Part shown: in pieces, positions 44,008 to 51,132 of the stretch
How positions within the stretch are numbered: the first letter of the stretch is position 1
Layout: every line of letters begins with the position of its first letter
Origin: Methylocella tundrae
Lineage (GTDB): Bacteria; Pseudomonadota; Alphaproteobacteria; Rhizobiales; Beijerinckiaceae
Direction: 5' to 3'
NCBI RefSeq assembly: GCF_901905185.1
Contig: NZ_CABFMQ020000142.1
Coordinates: forward strand, 113,436 to 177,435
DNA length: 64,000 nucleotides
Translations under genes and position numbers: made by a program
The notes under the pieces: generated by a model
Told to the model about the DNA's origin: nothing
What the model saw: the letters and a program-made list of their open reading frames with translations, nothing else
Database searches by the model: none

Positions 44008-45036
44008 TTATGCTCCGGCGCGGGCGCTGGCGAGGGCCTGCGGCTGGACGCAAACAGGCAGCGGATAGGAATAATATTCGAGGTCCGCCCACATATTGCG
44101 GTCACGATCCATCACAACCCAGCTGTACATGTCGCGGCCGGGCGTATTGACGAATTCGAAGGTCTCCGCAGGGGCCATCGCCCATTGGAAGATGCCCGCG
44201 CCGATCGGGAAGATTTTCGCCTTGTCGGTCGCGATGCCGATGGCGCCGTCATCCGTCCCGCGATAGTTGACGAAATTGATGTCGCCGTAACGAAAAGCCG
44301 TCCACGCGCGGCCGAGGTCATTGCGGAGGTCCGCCGCCGACGCCCAATTCTTGTAGGTGTTGAGCACCTCGGAATTGCTCGTCAGCTGATCGTAGAATTG
44401 ATCGCCGCAGAGCGCCACGATGTCAAAACCCATGCCGCCGAGGCCCTGCAAATTGCGGGTCATAGTGCGGCGGATCGCGGCGCATTTCAGGCGGATGGAG
44501 CCCTCGGGAAGCGTCAAGTTGGCCAGATCGAAACCGACCTCGGCCGGGATGGTCTGGCCGAATTCTGTCGCCCAATTATAGATTGTCGAGCCGTCCGCGT
44601 CGGTGACAAGGCCCTGCACCATGCCGAGCAGCCAGTTTTCCTTGGTCAGCGCGAAGTCCTGCTTGATCTTCATAGTGCGCCGTCCGATTTCGATTTGCAG
44701 CGTCTTCAGCTCCGTCTGCGAGGCGAAGGCGCGGATGCCCTGCAGTTCGGAGGCTGTGATGCGCGAGGCGCGCGCGAGGCGGCGCGTCTTGAACGGGCGC
44801 GCGTCCCGGATATCGCCGCTCTTCTGCGATGGCGGGGCGCCACGCGGAGACGTCTGGATCAGCGCGGGCGCATTCGCGCGCGCCTCGATGAAGATATGCT
44901 CCGTCGAAACCGGGACCGGCGTTACAAGGCCAGGAATGCTCTGGAGCGTGGTGGGAACGTAACCGGCGCGATCAACAGCCATGGTCATTTCGATGGCCGA
45001 GAATGCATTTTGCGTAAAGACGTCCATCGTCAGCAT
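44008..45036 (-). CDS. Major capsid protein (lambda gpE family)
   Basis: 342 residues. DVFTQNAFSAIEMTMAVDRAGYVPTTLQ at the N-terminus, RASRITASELQGIRAF and FEFVNTPGRDMYSWVVMDRDRNMWADLEYYSYPLPVC at the C-terminus are the capsid E family landmarks. AGGAC lies ahead of the ATG. Two starts, M1 or M4, are possible. Confidence 0.92.
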   Translation of the reverse strand: MLTMDVFTQNAFSAIEMTMAVDRAGYVPTTLQSIPGLVTPVPVSTEHIFIEARANAPALIQTSPRGAPPSQKSGDIRDARPFKTRRLARASRITASELQGIRAFASQTELKTLQIEIGRRTMKIKQDFALTKENWLLGMVQGLVTDADGSTIYNWATEFGQTIPAEVGFDLANLTLPEGSIRLKCAAIRRTMTRNLQGLGGMGFDIVALCGDQFYDQLTSNSEVLNTYKNWASAADLRNDLGRAWTAFRYGDINFVNYRGTDDGAIGIATDKAKIFPIGAGIFQWAMAPAETFEFVNTPGRDMYSWVVMDRDRNMWADLEYYSYPLPVCVQPQALASARAGA

Positions 45037-45104
45037 GGCTGCGAAGTCCTTTCGACTGGATTTTGATCAGATTGACGGGATGGCCTGATTGCGGGTTGAG
45101 TTCC

Positions 45105-45120
45105 TCGCGCATTAGCGCGA
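45105..45120. other. Perfect 6-bp stem hairpin between decoration and capsid genes
   Basis: TCGCGC-ATTA-GCGCGA in the 168-bp gap, the longest untranslated stretch within the head operon. It has no T-run. It may be an RNA processing or stability element that sets the high capsid expression. Confidence 0.4.
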
Positions 45121-45204
45121 TGGGCCGGACCGATCAGACCTTTCTGTTGCGTGCGTAAGACGCCCGCCATCACCTCACGGAACACCCCGGCCCCGATCTG
45201 GAAT

Positions 45205-45870
45205 TTAGCGAACGATGATGCCGAGGCGGCGCAGCTGGTTGACGCCCTCGGCGATCTGCGCGGCGGTCGCGCCGGCTGGCCAGGTGAGATCGGCGAGGCG
45301 AACCTGCGCCGTGCGGACGATCGCGGCGGCGGCCTGCGAGCCGGCGCCAAGATCCACATCGCCGAACAGGATGCCCGCAACGATCTGCAGGCCATTGACC
45401 GCACCGAAATTAAGAGCATCCCATGTATCGCCGGTCCCGACCGGGCGACTGATGGTGACAAACCAGCGATCGCCGATGGTCATCGTGCCGGCGCTCGACA
45501 GCAGGAACTTGATCTGGTTGTTAAATGTGGTTCCGACCAGACCCGCGTCGACTACGATGCCGTTCGGATCGATGACATCGAAAGATGCGGTCGCGCCCGT
45601 GGCGCGCAGGATGACCTCGTAAACGCCATCGATGGCCGTGGCGGCGATCGGCGCGGTGGCGTCCATGACGAGAGCGCCTGTGCCGACATTGCCCGTATCG
45701 GCCGCGACGGTCGCGGTCTCGGCGCCGGGAACGCCGCTTTTACCCAGCACCGTGCCGGGGGTCTTCGCCGTCAGATTCGAGATCATGATCTGATCGCGCG
45801 AATAAAGTCCCTCTTCCTCGCTGACGATAAATGCGCCGGCGTGGAGGTGTTCTGTCAGGACGGTCGTCAT
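45205..45870 (-). CDS. Head decoration protein (lambda gpD-like)
   Basis: 221 residues. The HDPD pattern is clear: LTEHLHAGAFIVSEEEGLYSRDQIMI at the N-terminus and a C-terminal IVAGILFGDVDLGAGSQAAAAIVRTAQVRLADLTW. The protein stabilises expanded capsids by trimer binding. Lies between protease and capsid genes, in the lambda order C-D-E. GGAGAG precedes the ATG. Confidence 0.88.
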   Translation of the reverse strand: MTTVLTEHLHAGAFIVSEEEGLYSRDQIMISNLTAKTPGTVLGKSGVPGAETATVAADTGNVGTGALVMDATAPIAATAIDGVYEVILRATGATASFDVIDPNGIVVDAGLVGTTFNNQIKFLLSSAGTMTIGDRWFVTISRPVGTGDTWDALNFGAVNGLQIVAGILFGDVDLGAGSQAAAAIVRTAQVRLADLTWPAGATAAQIAEGVNQLRRLGIIVR

Positions 45871-45890
45871 AAAAGCTCTCCGTTACGTTT

Positions 45891-47186
45891 TTAGCCTGGA
45901 ATCACGAACGCCCTGTTCGATGCGGCAGCTTGCCGATTGAGGTCCGTGTAGATTTTGTCCCAGCCCGACGCCGCTTCGGCCCCGGCGGCGGCATCCGCAT
46001 CCGGATTGACATCAGGGACCGGCACGGCCAGGCGCGGCCTGGCCGCGGCCTGTTCGGAAGCCGCGGCGGCGGCGGGCGCCACCGCGGGAGCCTTGGCGAG
46101 AAGCGCCGACGCCGCTTCGGGCGCCATATCCGTCTCAAAGGCGAGATAGTTCGCCAGATCAGCACGGCCTGTCGCTTCCGGCGCATTGAGGATGGCCTGC
46201 GTGCGCGCCCGTTCCGCCGCGCGGGCCTGCGAGGCCGCGGAAGAGGTCGCCGCGGCCAGTTCAGCGGCGGCGTTGGCAGTCGTTTGTTCAGTCATGTTGG
46301 CTCCGCTCAGAATGACGTTTTTGGGAGTTGAATCGTCGAAATAGGCCATCGCGTCGTCGAAATCGCCGACCCTGTCCGCAAGGCCCGCGTCGACCGCGCG
46401 CTGGCCCATGAAAAGTCCGGCCTCGGTCGCGCGCACGGCCTTTTCCGGCAGCTTGCGGCTGGCGGCGACATGCGAGACGAACAGGTCATAAAGATCATCG
46501 ACGCCAGCCTGGATCCGCGCGCGGGCGTCCGGTTCGAGCGGCGTGAAGCTCGAATGATCGCCTTTGTAGGCGCCCGCCGTGATCAGCGTCGGCTTGAGGC
46601 CAGCACGGGCGATTGCCTCAGAGCGATCGACATGCAGCCTGACGACGCCAATCGATCCGAGATTGGCGGACGGCGCCGTCACGATATGGCTCGCGCCGGC
46701 GGAGATCGCATATCCGGCGGATGCTGCGAGCCCGCTGACGTAAGCGACGACAGGCTTTTGCGCCGCCGTCTGACGCACGATCGCGCCCGTCTCCATCGCT
46801 CCGGCCGCTTCGCCGCCGGGCGAATCGACGTCGAGCAGAATGCCGCGCACGTTGGGATCGGCGGATGCCTTGCGCAGCTGCTCGGCGAGGCCTTCATAGC
46901 TCGTAAGCCCACTCGAAGCGCCTATCCATGACCCTCGATTGACGAGCTCGCCCATCACCGGGATGATGGCGACGCCATCCTGCATGCGATAGAGATTGGC
47001 CTTCGAGCCATCGTCGAGCGTTCCGGTAACGGGACGCCCTCGAAAGGCGCTGGCCTCAGCCGGCGGTTGCATCGGATCCACGCCGAAGCGATCGGCGAGG
47101 TTGGAGGCGATGGCGATCGCGGTCTCCGGCATCAGCAGCAGCGGACGGTTGAAGAGCAGTCCGGCGACGCGGGCGAGTTCTGTCAC
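45891..47186 (-). CDS. S49-family head maturation protease with C-terminal scaffold (lambda gpC-like)
   Basis: About 431 residues from the GTG at 47,186 (VTELARVAGLLFNRPLLL). The SppA/ClpP-like core contains DVDSPGGEAAGA, the Ser nucleophile near residue 156 (SGLAASAGYA) and the Lys near 208 (ITAGAYKGDHS). The Ala-rich, charged tail from about 300 onward is the assembly scaffold (Nu3 equivalent). The GTG overlaps the stop of the portal remnant (GTGA), showing inherited coupling. Confidence 0.87.
   Translation of the reverse strand: MTELARVAGLLFNRPLLLMPETAIAIASNLADRFGVDPMQPPAEASAFRGRPVTGTLDDGSKANLYRMQDGVAIIPVMGELVNRGSWIGASSGLTSYEGLAEQLRKASADPNVRGILLDVDSPGGEAAGAMETGAIVRQTAAQKPVVAYVSGLAASAGYAISAGASHIVTAPSANLGSIGVVRLHVDRSEAIARAGLKPTLITAGAYKGDHSSFTPLEPDARARIQAGVDDLYDLFVSHVAASRKLPEKAVRATEAGLFMGQRAVDAGLADRVGDFDDAMAYFDDSTPKNVILSGANMTEQTTANAAAELAAATSSAASQARAAERARTQAILNAPEATGRADLANYLAFETDMAPEAASALLAKAPAVAPAAAAASEQAAARPRLAVPVPDVNPDADAAAGAEAASGWDKIYTDLNRQAAASNRAFVIPG
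47162..47184. repeat. 23-bp direct repeat, copy in the protease gene start
   Basis: Codons 2-9 of the S49 protease (TELARVAG). A perfect copy lies at 47,368-47,390, 206 bp away, after the inserted cassette. Marks a duplication edge. Confidence 0.85.
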
Positions 47187-47368
47187 TTGTTTGGCTCCGC
47201 TGTTCCGCCTGGGCCTCCGTAGAGCTGCAACCACTCTATCCTGAGCTGCTCATAGGAAGTGCCGAGTGAGTCGGCGAAGGACCTCAAGAAGGCTTTCTCG
47301 AAGGCATTAGGGCTCTCCGTCTGATGTGGCGGCGTGTCCATCGTGACTTTTGTCCCCGGCGGTATCAC
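47183..47368 (-). pseudogene. Decayed portal gene fragment
   Basis: A 61-codon frame: IPPGTKVTMDTPPHQTESPN and AFLRSFADSLGTSYEQLRIEW match portal residues about 345-390 (MLPGTKVTMNSTPRQTASFD, AFLRSIAAALGISYEQLSMDW). It then jumps to GGPGGTAEPNK, the portal C-terminal end. Some 180 intermediate residues are missing. About half the residues differ from the intact portal, so it is an old or imported copy. Confidence 0.8.
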
Positions 47369-48239
47369 GGCGACGCGGGCGAGTTCTGTCGGCTTTAACG
47401 CAGACGTTTCGAGACTTCAGAACAACGCCCGAAGACTTATCGCCGCGCCACACTGAGGGGACCCACGTATAATGAGCCTCTGGGTCACCATGGCGGCTGA
47501 TGCGAAGATAGCCAATAACATGATGCCATCGGACACCACGCCCCATATCGCATGTGACATCCTTGCGAGAGGCCGAATTTTTCGGGAGGGCAAGTTTTAC
47601 CTCATTAAAGCTGAGGAGTGGCGCTTTCCCGCGCTTTCGGCGGCTCTTCTGAAGCTTATCGCCCCATCTGAAATTCGCACTATGAACAGCGCCTGGAATA
47701 TTCAGGAATGCGCAAATGGCAAAGATCTTCGATGAGATATAAACTGCATACCCCTCATTAGCCTTAGAATTGATGTTTTTGCAATGAAGTACATTGTATT
47801 TGTACTTACCATGATGGAATGCATATTCCCCACAAAGTACCGGTATCGCTCCATATCTTTCATTTTTAGAAAATAGAACAAATGAAATACCGTCATCCAC
47901 ATCTGTCAACAAGGCACCAACGCGGATGCCATCTTCGTTCCATTCGAACCAACACATAGACGCCGGCAGACGCGCGTATCGCTTTGCAATATCGATGCTT
48001 TCATAATCTTCAAGAATGCTAGCTGCACTCTCTATCACAGCATCATCGAAAACAAACAGTTGTGCTTTCGTTTCCGCTTCTCCAGCAATAGACAAAACAG
48101 TCAATGGATGCGGCGGCGAAGAATGATTCTCATCCCAAGGGCGGCGCAGCGCCTCACATGCGAGAAGGCGTAAACTTTCCATTTGCGCGTCTTTAAGCGC
48201 TGGACATTCAAAAACAGTGTCTGCGAGTATCGCCATCAC
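47307..48239 (-). CDS. Unknown protein of a low-GC inserted cassette (ATGA-coupled)
   Basis: 310 residues, unrelated to virion proteins I know. Acidic N-terminus (DTVFECPALKDAQMESLRLL), a central WFEWNEDGIRVGALL and a C-terminal basic block KLQKSRRKRGKAPLLSFNEV ... RWHHVIGYLRISRHG ... YTWVPSVWRGD; such a 'HWxRxH ... WRGD' arrangement occurs in unassigned phage proteins. By eye the middle is about 40% GC against about 65% for neighbours. The last ~28 residues read through duplicated protease/portal DNA. Overlaps the preceding gene by ATGA. Confidence 0.7.
   Translation of the reverse strand: MMAILADTVFECPALKDAQMESLRLLACEALRRPWDENHSSPPHPLTVLSIAGEAETKAQLFVFDDAVIESAASILEDYESIDIAKRYARLPASMCWFEWNEDGIRVGALLTDVDDGISFVLFSKNERYGAIPVLCGEYAFHHGKYKYNVLHCKNINSKANEGYAVYISSKIFAICAFLNIPGAVHSANFRWGDKLQKSRRKRGKAPLLSFNEVKLALPKNSASRKDVTCDMGRGVRWHHVIGYLRISRHGDPEAHYTWVPSVWRGDKSSGVVLKSRNVCVKADRTRPRRRDTAGDKSHDGHAATSDGEP
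47368..47390. repeat. 23-bp direct repeat, second copy
   Basis: Perfect copy of 47,162-47,184. The inserted gene runs on through it in another frame, so its last residues (ADRTRPRRRDTAGDK) are encoded by protease-start DNA. Confidence 0.85.
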
Positions 48240-48574
48240 GCAGCCTTTCCGAAGAAGAGATTGCGATGCAAGTCCGCTTTGCGAGCATTGAGGCGGTCTA
48301 ATTCCGCCTGAAGGCCTGGAATACGCAGCTTCTGCAAGATGGCCTCGTTAAGCACCGCACTGGTTTTTTCGATCTCGGATGAAAGGAGATGGTAATCCTT
48401 GATCGGATTGAGGAGGCGATCCTGATCAGCCGCATCGATCGCATCACGGTGATATTCGCTCATCTCTCGATATTGCGGCTCCGTACTATCAACACGCGGG
48501 CGCGCCAGAGAAAGGCTGGCGAGGATGAAAGAGATAGCCGCAACGACGGCAATTACGATTTCAAAATTGTTCAT
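48236..48574 (-). CDS. Membrane-anchored coiled-coil protein of the inserted cassette
   Basis: 112 residues: one N-terminal membrane helix (FEIVIAVVAAISFILASLSLA) and then a charged helical region with EIEKTSAVLNEAILQKL and LQAELDRLNARKADLHRNL. Starts within the portal stop (ATGA) and couples by ATGA to the next gene. Probably partners the 310-residue protein; superinfection exclusion or defence is a guess from topology and insertion style. Confidence 0.7.
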   Translation of the reverse strand: MNNFEIVIAVVAAISFILASLSLARPRVDSTEPQYREMSEYHRDAIDAADQDRLLNPIKDYHLLSSEIEKTSAVLNEAILQKLRIPGLQAELDRLNARKADLHRNLFFGKAA

Positions 48575-50298
48575 TTGTTTGGCTCCGCTATTCCGCCAGG
48601 CCCCGCGGGACCTTCAGCCTCTTCCGAATCCGGCTTCGGCCCCTTCGTGCTCTGCACAGCGGCGACGAGCGACATGCGCGTCAGGCCGCGCTCCTTGAGA
48701 TCGGCTTCCTCGTTGGCGATCTGGTCGAGGGTGTCCTCGTAATCATCGCCCTGCTCCGCGCACTCTTTTTCGAGCGTCGAAAACATGCCTTCCATGCGGA
48801 GCGTTGCGCCTTCGGCTTCCTTGACCGGATCGACATAACCACGCCCAGGCCCGATCCATCTGGCCCGGGTGAAGGCGCCCGGCATGGCGAGGAAGGCCTC
48901 GAGATCATCGAGCGGAGGTCCGCCGTTGTGGCCAACAAGCTTCGCGCCCTTTGGCAGCTTGAGATAGCCCTTGTCGAACGCCTCCTCGAGGAAGGCGTAA
49001 TAGATCGGCGTCACCACCTGCTCGACGAAGACCGCCGACATGCGCTTGACCGCCCGCCAGACCTCATTCAGCGCCGCACGGGCGGAGGAATAATTGGTCT
49101 TGGACCAATCCATGCTGAGCTGCTCGTAAGAAATGCCGAGCGCGGCGGCGATGGACCGCAAAAAGGCTGTCTGGAAGCCATCAAAGCTCGCCGTTTGACG
49201 CGGCGTCGAGTTCATCGTGACCTTTGTCCCAGGCAGCATCACCGGGATGCGCTGGCCGCCAACGATGGCCGGGTTCTGCGAGTAGTAGCAGACCATCTTG
49301 TCGGCATAATCCGAGACCGACGGCGCCATGCGCTGCTGCACCTCGCTCGTCGGCAGATCGGTCTCGACGAAGGCCGTGAACAGCGCGTTGACGGCGGCGC
49401 TGGCGAGTTCCGAGTCGGCGTGCTTGCCGATCATCCGCAACCGCTGGATCAGCGAGGCAAACGGCGAGATCGCGCGTGTCTGGCCCTCCCGATCCGGCTC
49501 GAAGCCATGAATGAAGACCGGACGGCCCCAAGACGTCTCGCGCGGGACGCGCGTCCATGTCCAGGCGAGCTCCGAGGCCCACCAATCGCCGATATGGGCG
49601 TTGCGGACGTGATAGGCGATCGGAGCGCCGAAAAGGTCCATCTCGACGCCGCCGCGCAGGGTCAGCTGCTCATAGACGCCGTTTGGATTCGAGAGCCGGT
49701 CCGGATCGACCGGAAGCACACAGGTCGAATAGCGCTGTCCGGGCGCGTCACGCCAGCTCATCACGGCTGTCGTCTCGCCGGCGACGATCCACGTTCGCGC
49801 CAGGAGCCGGAACAAGCCATTCATCGAGACGCGCCGCTGCGCGTCGCAGAGATAGCGCGGATCTTCCGCGAAGAGACGCCATTCGGACTGGATCGAGCGC
49901 GCGAAATCGCGCAGCGCCTTCGGATCCTTGATGCCAAGCGCCAGGCCGTCCGGCTTCGCTGAAAGACGCAGGCCGGGCCCCACGACGAGATCGACGAGGC
50001 GATCGACCGCGGCGCTGGCGATCGGATCGTTGCGAATGACGTCGCGGACACGGGCGAGCGTCAGATCCTTGGCGGGAAGGATCGTGCCGTCGGCCGAGGA
50101 CCGCGTTGGCCACCAGTTGGCGGTGTCCTGCGAATCGATGCCGCCGGCATGATAGGCCTGGTTGATGTAGCCGGAGCCGCCCATGGGCACGACGCCAATG
50201 GAGCCAAAGCCGCCAATCGCCTGCGCGCGGATCACGTCAATCTCGGCCGATGGAATCGGGCGGCCGTTCTTGTCGAGGAGGCCCGGAGCTTCGCTCAA
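48571..50298 (-). CDS. Portal protein (lambda gpB-like)
   Basis: 575 residues. RNDPIASAAVDRLVDLVVGPGLRL, RTWIVAGETTAVMSWRDAPG, LVQRLRMIGKHADSE-type and YEQLSMDWSKTNYSSARAALNEVWRAVKR are the lambda portal signature. It forms the dodecameric ring that holds terminase and the tail. Its last codons (GGIAEPNK) are duplicated at 47,183-47,215. ATGA overlap with gpW. Confidence 0.92.
   Translation of the reverse strand: MSEAPGLLDKNGRPIPSAEIDVIRAQAIGGFGSIGVVPMGGSGYINQAYHAGGIDSQDTANWWPTRSSADGTILPAKDLTLARVRDVIRNDPIASAAVDRLVDLVVGPGLRLSAKPDGLALGIKDPKALRDFARSIQSEWRLFAEDPRYLCDAQRRVSMNGLFRLLARTWIVAGETTAVMSWRDAPGQRYSTCVLPVDPDRLSNPNGVYEQLTLRGGVEMDLFGAPIAYHVRNAHIGDWWASELAWTWTRVPRETSWGRPVFIHGFEPDREGQTRAISPFASLIQRLRMIGKHADSELASAAVNALFTAFVETDLPTSEVQQRMAPSVSDYADKMVCYYSQNPAIVGGQRIPVMLPGTKVTMNSTPRQTASFDGFQTAFLRSIAAALGISYEQLSMDWSKTNYSSARAALNEVWRAVKRMSAVFVEQVVTPIYYAFLEEAFDKGYLKLPKGAKLVGHNGGPPLDDLEAFLAMPGAFTRARWIGPGRGYVDPVKEAEGATLRMEGMFSTLEKECAEQGDDYEDTLDQIANEEADLKERGLTRMSLVAAVQSTKGPKPDSEEAEGPAGPGGIAEPNK
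48575..48597. repeat. Portal-end direct repeat (pair with 47,187-47,209)
   Basis: TTGTTTGGCTCCGCTATTCC (first 20 bases) matches 47,187-47,209 with one mismatch over 23 bp. The two copies flank the inserted cassette and portal remnant, about 1.39 kb. Confidence 0.8.
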
Positions 50299-50519
50299 CG
50301 CGACCAGATCGTGTTGATGGCGCCGATCGTCGGCGCGCCGGCGATCTGGGCCCGAAGCTGGCTGATATAGGCCATCAACTCAGGGATTGTGATGCGGGTA
50401 TATTTAGCCACGTAGCCGTCAGCGATGATCTCGTTTGCGCTTTTGCCCATCTGGCGAAGATGCAAGACGGCCTGCGCCTGGCAAAGCATCTGTTCCAGAG
50501 TTAGCGGCTGCTGAATCAT
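50295..50519 (-). CDS. Head-tail joining protein, gpW-like
   Basis: 74 residues: LEQMLCQAQAVLHLRQMGKSANEIIADGYVAKYTRITIPELMAYISQLRAQI fits the gpW alpha/beta pattern (two helices, short hairpin). In lambda, W lies between terminase A and portal B, as here. Overlaps portal by 4 bp. Confidence 0.72.
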   Translation of the reverse strand: MIQQPLTLEQMLCQAQAVLHLRQMGKSANEIIADGYVAKYTRITIPELMAYISQLRAQIAGAPTIGAINTIWSR

Positions 50520-50532
50520 CGGGAGGCAATTC

Positions 50533-51132
50533 TCATGTGCGAGAGTTCAGCGTCGAAAATTGTGATAATACGGAAACGACGCAGACGGCGCGATGCAGCC
50601 GGGCGTCCATCGCCGCAGGTTTATCTATGAAATCTTTGATCTCGGACGTCACATCGCCTCGATGCTTATGTCCATCATACATCTTTTCCGGTCTAGCTTT
50701 TTCACGCCGAAACCGCTTCACACGATATTCAAGAAGTTGCGGGGTCCAATTGACAATCTTCGCTAATTTGCTGACAGATTCGCCGCCATTTAGGGCATCG
50801 GAGAGCCCGCGAAAAACTTCATGCCGCGCGAGAGCATTAGCTTCAGGTGACGCGAGATTTCTTACCCACCAAACAGCGCGGCGCTTGACCAATTTAGTGA
50901 ATTCACCTTCCTGAAGCTTATACGTAGCGATTTTCGCATCAATATCGATAATCGCCTTATTGAGAGCCGCGAGTTGCGTTCGCGCAGCCGGAAGTTCATT
51001 TTTAAGGAAATTGTCGACGGGCCATCCCTTCTCTTCGAAGCGGCGAGCCCGGCTATTAATGTAGCCTTGAACGCACACAGACCTACTCAACAACTTTTGT
51101 CTTTCCGCGCTAAGTCTTTCGATGAGCGTCAT
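50533..51132 (-). CDS. Unknown protein inserted between terminase and gpW
   Basis: 199 residues from MTLIERLSAERQKLLSR at 51,132, overlapping the terminase stop by ATGA. Helical, basic; SVSKLAKIVNWTPQLLEYRVKRFRREKARP looks like a helix-turn-helix with a basic tail, so DNA binding is possible. GC content is visibly lower than in the terminase. No family recognised; looks like an accessory gene inserted into the packaging module. Confidence 0.65.
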   Translation of the reverse strand: MTLIERLSAERQKLLSRSVCVQGYINSRARRFEEKGWPVDNFLKNELPAARTQLAALNKAIIDIDAKIATYKLQEGEFTKLVKRRAVWWVRNLASPEANALARHEVFRGLSDALNGGESVSKLAKIVNWTPQLLEYRVKRFRREKARPEKMYDGHKHRGDVTSEIKDFIDKPAAMDARLHRAVCVVSVLSQFSTLNSRT

